From Victivallaceae bacterium (GTDB lineage: Bacteria > Chlamydiota > Chlamydiia > Chlamydiales > Chlamydiaceae): a stretch of DNA of 64,000 bases. Position 1 is the stretch's first letter, and each line of letters opens with the position of its first letter. The notes below the pieces were generated by a model. The model searched no databases. It saw nothing but the letters and a program-made list of their open reading frames with translations, and was not told where the DNA came from. The position numbers and the translations under genes were made by a program. Positions 50,397-58,216 of the stretch are shown one piece after another. The stretch covers positions 121,430 through 185,429 of the forward strand of contig JAVXCN010000001.1 in the NCBI GenBank assembly GCA_036659455.1, read 5' to 3'.

Positions 50397-51195
50397 ATGG
50401 AAATTCTGGCTATTTTGAATCAAAAGGGTGGATCGGCTAAAACAACGACAGCTAAAACAACGACAGCCGTAAATCTTGGGAGCGCTCGTAAATCTTGGGA
50501 GCGCTCTTGCTGAAAAAAAACAAAGAGTTCTTCTTATAGATATTGACCCTCAAGGTTCGGCATCTAGCTGGCTTGGATTCAGAAATCCATCAAAGGGACT
50601 ATTTACCTTATTTACAGAAAATGGGAGTATTTTAGATATTGTATGCAAAACAGGGGTTGATGGGTTAGACATCATAGTCTCATCTCCTTGGTTGGTTAGT
50701 GCGGATAAGGCTCTTGCTGGAGAAGTAGGAGCAGAGACTATTCTAAAAAGAAATTTAGCTAGTCTCAAAGACAAGCCTTGGGATTATGTCCTTATTGACT
50801 GCCCTCCAACGCTTGGGATTATGTCACTAAATGCGTTGACGGCAGCTCACAAGGTTCTTGTTCCTCTAGAGACGCATATTATGGCTGTACAAGGATTAGC
50901 TCAATTGCTTCATACTATCAATACTGTAAAAGATAGGCTGAATCCTACACTTGAGATTGATGGCATTCTTCCTTGTAGAGTGAATAAGCGTACGAGGCTC
51001 TCACAGGATATTATTGCTGACTTACGAAAGCGATTTAACGGCCAGGTATATGAAACAACGATAAGAGAAAGCGTGAAACTAGCTGAAGCTCCTTCTTTTG
51101 GAAAGCCTATTACGATTTATGACTCCAAAAGTTCTGGGGCTACAGATTATCGTAGTTTAGCCACTGAAATTATTAAACGTAGAAAAGGGAAGTAA
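50397..51195 (+). pseudogene. parA: ParA-type partition ATPase disrupted by small tandem duplications
   Basis: ATG 50397 has AAGGAT upstream and reads MEILAILNQKGGSAKTTT, the deviant Walker A. A 15-bp unit (GCTAAAACAACGACA) is then repeated once in frame, and a 19-bp unit beginning GTAAATCTTGGGA is repeated once, shifting the frame by one. The rest (LLIDIDPQGSASSW; DCPPTLGIMSLNAL) continues in the second frame to 51195. The only local restart is TTG 50476, which lacks Walker A. Removing one 19-bp unit restores a typical ParA of about 265 residues like plasmid pGP5-D relatives. Confidence 0.85.
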
Positions 51196-51197
51196 AT

Positions 51198-51527
51198 ATG
51201 GCAAAAAGGCAAACGATTGGAGAGAACCCATTAGATGGTCTATTCCAAACAACAGAGAATAATGGAACTTCCGTAGCTGTCCTTGAAGAAGAAAAGCAAG
51301 CTCCTAAAATAAGGCAGAAATCTTCAAGAAAACAACGAATTACTGTTCAAATCTCTGAAGATGTCATTGAGCGCATCAAAAACGCTGTGTATTGGACTCC
51401 TGGCCTTACATTAGCATCTTTAGCAGAAGAAGCCTTTGCTAAAGTCGTGGATGCTTTAGAGGAAGAAAGAGAAGCCCCATTTCCTAAAAGGAAAGAAGAG
51501 CTTAAAACTGGTAGACCGATAAATTGA
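51198..51527 (+). CDS. Partition-associated small DNA-binding protein (probable ribbon-helix-helix)
   Basis: The protein has 109 residues. A disordered N-terminus is followed by RKQRITVQISEDVIERIKNA and a helix LASLAEEAFAKVVDALE, compatible with a ribbon-helix-helix fold. It starts two bases after parA and is likely its centromere-binding partner. GGGAAG precedes ATG 51198. The fold is inferred from pattern only. Its stop is one base from that of the convergent next gene. Confidence 0.65.
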   Translation: MAKRQTIGENPLDGLFQTTENNGTSVAVLEEEKQAPKIRQKSSRKQRITVQISEDVIERIKNAVYWTPGLTLASLAEEAFAKVVDALEEEREAPFPKRKEELKTGRPIN

Positions 51528-51528
51528 C

Positions 51529-51843
51529 CTATTTGTTTTTAACATCTACCTTTATAGGATATCCTGGGTCTGAAATCTGAAGATTTATTGGCTTATGCAT
51601 ATTTCCAGAAAAATCATGATTTATTCTTATATTTCCATTAACGTCGTGAGCCATTTTAATTTCTATCTTTGAGGTTAGCATGAGGGAAGCAAAGTATATA
51701 ACTACACAAGCTCCAATCATGCTCCTCATTTCTCTATAAGACCAAAACCACGTTAATGCTTTTTTGATCCGACCTTTTTCCTTAACTTCAATTATGTTGT
51801 TATCGTTTGATTTAATATCCTGACCATCTTTTTTGCGGCACAT
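51529..51843 (-). CDS. Single-pass membrane protein of unknown function
   Basis: The protein has 104 residues. A basic N-terminal half precedes one membrane segment (MIGACVVIYFASLML, about residues 40-55). The remainder is Asn/Asp-rich and polar (DVNGNIRINHDFSGN). No family was recognised. It is convergent with the partition-like gene. Confidence 0.5.
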   Translation of the reverse strand: MCRKKDGQDIKSNDNNIIEVKEKGRIKKALTWFWSYREMRSMIGACVVIYFASLMLTSKIEIKMAHDVNGNIRINHDFSGNMHKPINLQISDPGYPIKVDVKNK

Positions 51844-51907
51844 AACAGCAATAACAATGATTGCAACGAATAACTAAAGGTATGATTACATCTGAAATTG
51901 TTTTTCC

Positions 51908-52323
51908 TTAGCTATCTTTTTTGTTAAAGAACTTTTCCCAATAATCTGCTCCAAACTCAGCATCTTCTCCAATGATTCCATCTTCAACGAAAAGAAAATT
52001 GAATGTTGTTTTCATCTTGTCTTCAGACTCACTAAGCTGATTCATGGCTTTATAAATCTTCATTGTCTTTTGAGTCGCAATTCGTTCGATTTCATTTGCC
52101 ATCGCATTTCCAAATTTTTCAACCATGCATTTTCTTTGATTGTGATAAACCATGGTAAATTCAGGATGCCCAAAAGAGGCTGTCAGGTTAACGTAAACAA
52201 AAACTAAAAATGGATTAGGATTATCATTGCTTTTTCTTGGAATTTGTCTTCTTGGGATACAGCATATCCGAAAGACGTTACAACCAAGCTCACCGATAAA
52301 ATCGTGAATATAATCTTTTTCAT
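51908..52323 (-). pseudogene. Frameshifted exported protein
   Basis: From ATG 52323 the frame gives a clear signal peptide (MKKIIFTILSVSLVVTSFGYA) and about 20 further residues, then a stop. A second frame, shifted by one base near an A-run at about 52230, carries on as NDNPNPFLVFVYVNLTASFG and joins the 81-codon frame from 52153 to 51908 (MVEKFGNAMANEIERIA; AEFGADYWEKFF). One indel would restore an exported protein of about 137 residues. It may be a pseudogene or a sequencing error. No family was recognised. Confidence 0.6.
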
Positions 52324-52372
52324 TGTTACACCATTAATGTTTGGATAATTTCCCATAAACGGGAGTGTTTTT

Positions 52373-52834
52373 TTACTCGCCATATATGCTGATTACATCA
52401 GATGAATATGGACTTCCAGCACCATATGGATTGTTGATGCTTTCTGATGAATACTTGCTTCCATATCTTCCATATGGATTGTTGATGCTTTCTGATGAAT
52501 ACTTGCTTCCATATCTTCCATATGGATTGGATACAGAATCAGGATCATACTTATTTGCGCTTAGCTTTCCCCTGTAATTGCCATTCTGGTCATAAAGCTT
52601 TGGCGCATCTGTAGCGTAAGGATTTGCTACCGAAGTACTACTATATTTGCTTCCATATCTTCCATATGGATTGTTGATGCTTTCTGATGAATACTTGCTT
52701 CCATATCTTCCATAAGGGTTATTAACGGAATTTGAGTCATACTGATTTGTGTTGTAGTTCCCAATATATGTAGCAGCAGGCAAAAGCGAAGGGGCTAAGG
52801 CTGCAAGAGTTAAAATAAGACATCTTTTGATCAT
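52373..52834 (-). CDS. Exported NPYG-repeat protein
   Basis: The protein has 153 residues. A signal peptide (MIKRCLILTLAALAPSLLPA) is followed by 16-residue repeats of the type SINNPYGRYGSKYSSE, encoded by 48-bp DNA repeats in strict register. This NPYG type of repeat is widespread in exported bacterial proteins of unknown function. Between the two repeat blocks lies a short spacer (DQNGNYRGKLSANKYDPDSV). Confidence 0.8.
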   Translation of the reverse strand: MIKRCLILTLAALAPSLLPAATYIGNYNTNQYDSNSVNNPYGRYGSKYSSESINNPYGRYGSKYSSTSVANPYATDAPKLYDQNGNYRGKLSANKYDPDSVSNPYGRYGSKYSSESINNPYGRYGSKYSSESINNPYGAGSPYSSDVISIYGE

Positions 52835-52944
52835 GTTTTTCCTTTATAGGTTTCAATCATCCCGCAAACGGGAGTATTGTATACGTTTTTGGTGTTTTAT
52901 CCAAATGCGTATTTTCTGGTTTTATCGTATTTACTAAATTCATC

Positions 52945-53229
52945 CTAAAGCCTTTGCTTCTTCCCGTCTTTAAATCCATCCATGTAGAATACATCATTAA
53001 AATATTTCGGTTTATGTTTATTCTTGCCATCGTAATATCCCTCATCATACATATGGGCATCAGCAATACCGTCCTGATATCCGTTCCTCTGATTTTTAGT
53101 AGACCAAATGGAAGAAGGCTCTTTTTTTCCATCCCAAGCAGCTTCATACCCACTGTCGTATTGATTGGTGTCATTATTACAAGCCGTCAAACTCATCACT
53201 AATAAAACCACAAATATACTTGTTCTCAT
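52945..53229 (-). CDS. Small lipoprotein
   Basis: The protein has 94 residues from ATG 53229, which has AGGAGG nine bases upstream. A lipobox (MSLTAC) predicts lipid attachment at the Cys near residue 17. The mature part is Asp/Gly/Lys/Tyr-rich with repeated YDxGYxxxxDGK motifs (YDSGYEAAWDGK, YDEGYYDGKNK, YMDGFKDGKK). No family was recognised. Confidence 0.7.
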   Translation of the reverse strand: MRTSIFVVLLVMSLTACNNDTNQYDSGYEAAWDGKKEPSSIWSTKNQRNGYQDGIADAHMYDEGYYDGKNKHKPKYFNDVFYMDGFKDGKKQRL

Positions 53230-53815
53230 AAACACACGCCTCCTGCTGACTTAGCATCTTCTACTAAGATTGGTAAAACAAAAATTGCTACTACTATCCA
53301 AAGTAAAGTTTTTAAAGTAGTCCAAATCTTTGGATGTATTCATTAACTTTAGTTATTTTTTAGTGTTGTTTGTAATAATTTTCAAAGTAACAAGAAACAA
53401 TCATACACACTATGGGTTTTAAAGTCACACCCATAGCGTATAGATTGCTGAGTAACAAACACTTAGCCCGATCTATTTCAAGGAGAAATATGGTTCAGGC
53501 TCATAACAGAAAATGCACACCCGTAAGAATTGCTTTACGTTGAAAATACGTTGGATCGGTTGAGCGAAGGGAAAGAACTGGATAGAAAATATCTACGCTT
53601 TAGCAAATGCCTTAGAATGTTCTCCGAAAGACCTAATATTTGTTTTTAGTCCCGCAACAGCTGACGAAATAACCATCTACACAAGGATCGCGAGCTTCAA
53701 ACAATAGTTCCCGCAAGCTAAATTCGTATATAATACATCGAAATTCCGTTCGGATTCAATAACAAAGTGTTTTACTAAAACGCTTTGTTAATATATGCTT
53801 TAGGCAACTTTCAAA
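53230..53815. other. Intergenic region with a helix-turn-helix gene remnant and a displaced copy of an ABC-gene end
   Basis: At about 53575-53649 a plus-strand frame reads NWIENIYALANALECSPKDL, typical of the last part of an XRE-type helix-turn-helix domain, but no intact gene can be built. At 53755-53785 lies an inverted copy of the 3' end of the ABC ATPase gene. It also forms a hairpin (AACAAAGTGTTTT with AAAACGCTTTGTT), possibly a terminator. Nothing else was recognised. Confidence 0.5.
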
Positions 53816-53888
53816 GGGGACTTAGCTTAGTTGGTAGAGCGTCTGATTTGCATTCAGAAGGTCAGGAGTTCGAATCTCCTAGTCTCCA
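53816..53888 (+). tRNA. tRNA-Ala (TGC)
   Basis: Acceptor GGGGACT/AGTCTCC has one G-T pair. The anticodon stem TCTGA/TCAGA holds loop TTTGCAT (anticodon TGC), and the discriminator is A. It is followed five bases later by tRNA-Ile. Confidence 0.95.
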
Positions 53889-53893
53889 TCTTT

Positions 53894-53967
53894 GCGGCTA
53901 TAGCTCAGTTGGTTAGAGCGCGACACTGATAATGTCGAGGTCCCAAGTTCAAGTCTTGGTAGCCGCA
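53894..53967 (+). tRNA. tRNA-Ile (GAT)
   Basis: Acceptor GCGGCTA/TAGCCGC and anticodon loop CTGATAA (GAT) are clear, with discriminator A. The Ala-Ile pair outside an rRNA operon suits the separated tRNA arrangement in Chlamydiae. Confidence 0.95.
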
Positions 53968-54004
53968 CATTTTTTTTGATTTATTTGATTTAACGGTATT
54001 TGTT

Positions 54005-54733
54005 GTGCTCCATGTCTCGGAACTTTGTTTTTCGTGGAAGAACAAATCGATATTCAAAGGCGCCTCTTTTCATCTAAATAAGAGTGAGATAGTTTCGATT
54101 CTCGGTGTTTCCGGCGTAGGAAAGACAACTCTTTTCAAACTGATTTCCGGAATCATTAAACCTGACTCAGGTGTTATCCGCTTGGGTGACGGGACAAAAA
54201 AATTTCATGAATATGCTGCTTATATGAAACAAGATGATCTTCTTCTTCCTTGGAGAACTTCTTGGGAAAATATGTTCCTTTTTAAAGAATTAGGCGAAAA
54301 AAAGAAGATAAGGTCGGGCTCGTGTCGGAAGTTAAAATTACGAGCACAAAATTTATTTAAAAAACTTGAAATAGAAGAATTTGCAAATTTTTATCCGGAA
54401 GAACTATCCGGAGGATTAAAACAAAGGGTAGCATTAGCCGGAACTCTAATTCAAGAAAAAAATTTGATATTATTGGACGAACCGTTTTCTTCCTTGGATG
54501 TTTTTACTAGAGAGAGTCTTTATTCTTATATCAAATCATTAGTTAATGAATCCGAGATGGGAATTCTATTCATTACTCATGATTTTAGAGATGCCGTCTT
54601 ATTGTCCGATAAAATTTTTATTATTACAAATTATACGATAGAAAAAGTGTATGAAAAAAACAAAGAATCTTTAAGTTACGAAGATATTGTTCGAAAGATT
54701 AAGTCGAAAATGGACGCTTTCGAAGCGTTTTAG
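54005..54733 (+). CDS. ABC transporter ATP-binding protein (nitrate/taurine-type)
   Basis: The protein has 242 residues. Walker A is GVSGVGKTT, the Q-loop region reads MKQDDLLLPWRTSWEN, the signature LSGGLKQR, Walker B ILLDEPFSSLD and the switch His is in LFITHDF. DDLLLPWRT-type wording is common in nitrate/sulphonate/taurine importers. No permease or binding protein is next to it, so the substrate is unknown. Start GTG 54005 is uncertain: no ribosome-binding site is visible, and tRNA-Ile ends only 37 bp upstream. Fragments of it recur at 53755-53785 and 55350-55457. Confidence 0.85.
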   Translation: MLHVSELCFSWKNKSIFKGASFHLNKSEIVSILGVSGVGKTTLFKLISGIIKPDSGVIRLGDGTKKFHEYAAYMKQDDLLLPWRTSWENMFLFKELGEKKKIRSGSCRKLKLRAQNLFKKLEIEEFANFYPEELSGGLKQRVALAGTLIQEKNLILLDEPFSSLDVFTRESLYSYIKSLVNESEMGILFITHDFRDAVLLSDKIFIITNYTIEKVYEKNKESLSYEDIVRKIKSKMDAFEAF

Positions 54734-54809
54734 TAAAATACTTTGTTATTGAATACGAGAAGTTTGAACTTCGATTTATCATTTTTATTTAAAAAAAGTT
54801 TTTTTCATA

Positions 54810-54815
54810 TATAAT
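54810..54815 (+). promoter_or_regulatory. Probable -10 box of the first Inc-like gene
   Basis: TATAAT lies about 22 bases before ATG 54838 inside a leader nearly identical to that of the second Inc-like gene. ATTTAA stands at the -35 distance in both. The short leader ends in TTTTAGGAGATTAT. Confidence 0.5.
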
Positions 54816-54837
54816 ATCTTTATTTTTAGGAGATTAT

Positions 54838-55314
54838 ATGTCTATTTCAAATGTTATTCCGGTTTCTGCACCGGTACAGCAATCATCGAGCAGTTCATGC
54901 AATGACGTAAAAACATGGTTTAAAACCAATCGTGTATCTCTTATGACGATAGCTGGAGTTTTATTAACAGCACTCGGAGCAATTGTTATATGTCTTGCTG
55001 CTACAGGTATATGCCCTCCCGCGTTAATAGCAGTAGGCATTGTTTTAGTCGTTCTAGGTCTTTGTTTATTGTTATTCACTATAAGCTTAACAAAAGTAAA
55101 AAAACAATTGGAAGGGGAAGGAGAATCCGATTTTCTACGGATAAGACAAGAACGCGATGAGCTAAGACAAGAACGCGATACTCTACAACAAGAACGCGAG
55201 GCTTTAATACAAGAACGCGATGCTTTAATACAAGAACGCGATGCTTTAAGGAAAGTACAAACCTTTTTACAACAGGAATGCGATGCTTTAGTACGAAGGG
55301 TTGCGTGGCTTTAG
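54838..55314 (+). CDS. Inc-like bilobed membrane protein with coiled coil, short paralogue
   Basis: The protein has 158 residues. A Ser-rich N-terminus is followed by two adjacent hydrophobic segments (MTIAGVLLTALGAIVICLAA and PALIAVGIVLVVLGLCLLLF), the bilobed hydrophobic domain typical of chlamydial inclusion-membrane proteins. A short coiled coil of QERDAL heptads follows. It is a close paralogue of the gene at 56090 but has a much shorter coil, ending abruptly (DALVRRVAWL) in a tandem 24-bp duplication. AGGAG precedes the ATG. Delivery by type III secretion is inferred from family analogy. Confidence 0.75.
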   Translation: MSISNVIPVSAPVQQSSSSSCNDVKTWFKTNRVSLMTIAGVLLTALGAIVICLAATGICPPALIAVGIVLVVLGLCLLLFTISLTKVKKQLEGEGESDFLRIRQERDELRQERDTLQQEREALIQERDALIQERDALRKVQTFLQQECDALVRRVAWL

Positions 55315-55349
55315 TACAAAAGGTTGCGTTCTTGTATTAAAAAACCATG

Positions 55350-55457
55350 TCGTGGAAGAACAAATCGATATTCAAAGGCGCCTCTTTTCATCTAAATAAG
55401 AGCGAGATAGTTTCGATTCTCGGTGTTTCCGGCGTAAGAAAGACAACTCTTTTCAAA
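55350..55457 (+). pseudogene. Copied fragment of the ABC ATPase gene
   Basis: These 108 bases match 54032-54139 of the ABC ATPase with two differences, one changing GVGKTT to GVRKTT. It covers the N-terminus through Walker A only and is not expressible as a protein. Confidence 0.9.
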
Positions 55458-55505
55458 AAGGAAGATCGCGCGTTCATTGAAGAAATCCATCGACATTAAA
55501 TGAAA

Positions 55506-55545
55506 TTTGATTTTTTAAAATCAAAATAATTAAAGGAACACCTAT
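55506..55545. repeat. 40-base copy shared with 62855-62894
   Basis: A 40-base stretch starting TTTGATTTTTTAAAATC and ending GGAACACCTAT is identical, in the same orientation, to part of the membrane protein gene at 62508-63173. It sits about 50 bases after the ABC fragment. Confidence 0.85.
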
Positions 55546-55762
55546 CCGTCATGAATTGAAAAGCCTTAGTGATGTTAAGGATTCCGGCAAACGGAATCGG
55601 ATAATGACCGACTCCTAATTTTTTCAATAAATATTTCTTAATTAACCCATTCGAGAAGATAACCTTAAGCCGATGAATTTGTTAGGAGAGGAACGTCTCC
55701 CATAAATCCGTTACTTTTTAAAGCAAAAGTAATATCATAAATCATTAACATTCAATCTTCCG

Positions 55763-55999
55763 TTGGTACTAGTAGAGTTTCTCTACCTTAGGAGGTGCGT
55801 TAGGCGTTGCCTTAGGAGTACCGATAGAAGATGGAAAGCGGTCATCATTTCCAGTCAACAGCTTGCTCAGTTCAAGGCTTTGCAAAGAGAAATGGTTAGG
55901 GACGGGGAAGGACTCGAAGAGGAACATCGCAAGTTCATTGAAGCATTCGCACTGATTTCCGGCGACACACCGCCGACTGCGCCGGTTACTACAGAATAA
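55763..55999 (+). pseudogene. Probable remnant of an Inc-like or repeat protein gene
   Basis: The open frame of 78 codons reads QQLAQFKALQREMVRDGEGL, helix-like, but its first part looks out of frame: the neighbouring frame gives GGALGVALGVPIEDG. The end (GDTPPTAPVTT) is antisense to the VVTGAVGGVS repeat of the gene at 63642-64000. I read this as patchwork debris, not a working gene. Confidence 0.4.
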
Positions 56000-56061
56000 A
56001 AAATCTTAATAAAGATTAAGAATCTTATTATTAATTCTATTTAAAAAAGTTTTTTTTTGTA

Positions 56062-56067
56062 TATAAT
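56062..56067 (+). promoter_or_regulatory. Probable -10 box of the second Inc-like gene
   Basis: TATAAT stands about 22 bases before ATG 56090, with the same surroundings as at 54810. The two leaders (about 50 bases) are almost identical, showing duplication of the gene with its promoter. Confidence 0.5.
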
Positions 56068-56089
56068 GTTTTTATTTTTAGGAGATTAT

Positions 56090-56974
56090 ATGTCTATTTC
56101 AAACGTTACTCCGGTTTCTGCACCGGTACAGCAATCATCGAGCAGTTCATGCCATGGCGTAAAAACATGGTTTAAAACCAATCGTGTATCTCTTATGACG
56201 ATAGGTGGAGGGTTATTAATAGCACTCGGAGCAATTGTTATGTGTCTTGCTGCTACAGGTATGTGCCCTCTCACGTTAATAGCTATCGGCATTGTTTTAG
56301 TCGTTGCAGGTCTTTGTTTATTATTATTCATTATAAGCTCAAAAGTAAAAAAACAATTACGGCTCGAACATAATACTCTAAGACAAGAATGTGATGAGCT
56401 AAGACAAGAACGCGAGGCTTTAATACAAGAACGCGAGGCTCTAAGGCAAGTACAAACCTTTTTACAACAAGAACGCGATGCTTTAAGACAAGAATGCGAT
56501 GAGCTAAGACAAGCGCAGATCCTTATACAACAAGAACGCGATGATATAAGACAAGCACAAACCCCTCTACGACAAGAACGCGATGCTTTAAGACAAGAAT
56601 GCGATGAGCTAAGGCAAGCACAAACCCCTCTACAACAAGAACGCGATGCTCTAAGGCAAGTACAAACCTTTTTACAACAAGAACGCGATGCTTTAAGACA
56701 AGAATGCGATGAGCTAAGACAAGCGCAGATCCTTATACAACAAGAACGCGAGGCTCTAAGGCAAGCACAAACCCCTCTACGACAAGAACGCGATGCTCTA
56801 AGGCAAGTACAAACCTTTTTACGACAAGAACGCGATGATATAAGGCAAACACAAGCCGTTCTACAACGAGCATATGATAAACTGCTGGAAGAACGTAATG
56901 ATTTAATAACATTAAATAATGAACTACAGCAAGAAAATCATGAGATAAGACGACAAGGAGAAGCAAAGAGATAG
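56090..56974 (+). CDS. Inc-like bilobed membrane protein with long coiled coil
   Basis: The protein has 294 residues from ATG 56090 (AGGAG upstream). The bilobed hydrophobic region (MTIGGGLLIALGAIVMCLAA; TLIAIGIVLVVAGLCLLLF) is at about residues 37-85. Some 190 residues of coiled coil follow, built from RQERDAL/RQECDEL/RQAQ heptads encoded by near-identical 21- and 63-bp DNA repeats. The coil ends in a less repetitive tail (LQQENHEIRRQGEAKR). The topology fits chlamydial Inc proteins, with termini facing the host cytosol; this is inference. The repeats should make coil length variable. Confidence 0.78.
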   Translation: MSISNVTPVSAPVQQSSSSSCHGVKTWFKTNRVSLMTIGGGLLIALGAIVMCLAATGMCPLTLIAIGIVLVVAGLCLLLFIISSKVKKQLRLEHNTLRQECDELRQEREALIQEREALRQVQTFLQQERDALRQECDELRQAQILIQQERDDIRQAQTPLRQERDALRQECDELRQAQTPLQQERDALRQVQTFLQQERDALRQECDELRQAQILIQQEREALRQAQTPLRQERDALRQVQTFLRQERDDIRQTQAVLQRAYDKLLEERNDLITLNNELQQENHEIRRQGEAKR

Positions 56975-57190
56975 AAAGAAAATCATGAATAAGTAGCTGC
57001 TTTGACAGCTGCAAGCTTATGAGGAATTAAGCCATCCACTCAATGAGTTTCTTATAATTTTCTCTCTCTCTGCACATCACTTCTTGAAAGAGCATTCTGA
57101 TGGGGGATTTAAGAGTGCTTAGGGGCAATTAATTAAACGTCTGATAATGTATATTATGTTGCATTAACAGTTAATGCCGGACCTAAGATA

Positions 57191-58144
57191 TTACGTTGCT
57201 ACCGTTTTTGATAGAAACTCAAAAGCTGTCTTTGAAAGCACCGAATCACGAAAATTTCCGTAAGAACCAGTCAATAATTTATCGAGATTAATCAAATGAG
57301 AAGAATTATTACAATCTTCAAAAAATTTGTCTTCACTGGGAAAAGAAAAGAAAAAATCGGATCCAATACAAATAGAAGAAATAAAATCATTTTGTATAGC
57401 AAAATCCATGTGAGCAAATAGTCCGGATTCGAATGTTTTTCCCAAAAACCTTTTAACGAAATTCAACCCTAGAACTCCTCCTTGACGAACGATTTCCTTA
57501 GCATGATGAGTTAATAAATTTCTTTTTACCCGTACGATTTCCCTAAAATTGGAATGACTGGCGAGAGGCTGAATTCGAGTCGCTTTATTATTCAAATAAT
57601 CCAAAACATCATCAACCAGAGAGTCGCATGCATGACTCAAATCAACGGGAATTCGATAATGATTAAGAAGATCCAACAAATATTTTCCGTCAGAAGTCAA
57701 TCCTTGTTTTGTTAAAGTTCCGCCACCAAATCTATTAGCTGAATTCCACACTAGCCCAACATAAGCCAGTCCATTATTACTTAAAAAAAACTTGAGCCGG
57801 TCCTCAAGTAAATCCAACGGTTCATCCTCTTCTAATAAACAGGAAGCATTTTCAATAGATTCTTTTATAAGAGTACGTTCAAAAGAAAGCTGCTGAGAAC
57901 CATCGAATATTTCCATTCGTCCGCATGTTTTCTCGGGTAATTTTCTAAATAATTCGTGTTGAATAAAAGATTCTTTATAAGATCCTTTCTTTGTTTCGGA
58001 AAATACGGCGCATATTTGAAAACAAATTCTCCCTTTTCTTATTTGTTCCGGTGAACATCGAATACCGGACCTAACACCTTGATTGGAGAATAACGGTTCT
58101 TGAGGAGAACTTAATAAATCACAATGAAGATCAACTAATGCCAT
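57191..58144 (-). CDS. Membrane dipeptidase family (M19) peptidase
   Basis: About 317 residues from ATG 58144 (MALVDLHCDLL); a GTG at 58168 would add eight. DLHCD carries zinc ligands, VDLSHACDSLVDDV and PLASHSNFREI carry further metal-site residues, and IGSDFFF replaces the usual IGSDFDG. M19 enzymes cleave dipeptides. A similar gene occurs in Chlamydia. The altered DFDG motif slightly lowers certainty about activity. Confidence 0.85.
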   Translation of the reverse strand: MALVDLHCDLLSSPQEPLFSNQGVRSGIRCSPEQIRKGRICFQICAVFSETKKGSYKESFIQHELFRKLPEKTCGRMEIFDGSQQLSFERTLIKESIENASCLLEEDEPLDLLEDRLKFFLSNNGLAYVGLVWNSANRFGGGTLTKQGLTSDGKYLLDLLNHYRIPVDLSHACDSLVDDVLDYLNNKATRIQPLASHSNFREIVRVKRNLLTHHAKEIVRQGGVLGLNFVKRFLGKTFESGLFAHMDFAIQNDFISSICIGSDFFFSFPSEDKFFEDCNNSSHLINLDKLLTGSYGNFRDSVLSKTAFEFLSKTVAT

Positions 58145-58216
58145 AAATTTTTGTGCAGTTATAAACACCTACTCTATTACAATAGGACATTTTTATGTCC
58201 TTAATTATCTATAGGT

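Noticed and set aside
50476..51195. Intact ParA starting at TTG 50476
   Set aside because: This start lacks the Walker A motif, which is present upstream in another frame; the gene is better described as frameshifted by a 19-bp duplication.
52400..52720. CRISPR array
   Set aside because: The regular 48-bp repeats have no unique spacers and encode an in-frame 16-residue protein repeat.
52857..53174. Minus-strand frame of 105 codons
   Set aside because: Overlaps the lipoprotein gene in another frame; the lipoprotein has a lipobox and a strong ribosome-binding site.
56380..56860. Non-coding satellite or CRISPR-like array
   Set aside because: The 21/63-bp repeats are in frame and encode coiled-coil heptads of the Inc-like protein.
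56733..57014. Minus-strand frame of 93 codons opposite the coil repeats
   Set aside because: A shadow of the heptad repeats, with no start signal.
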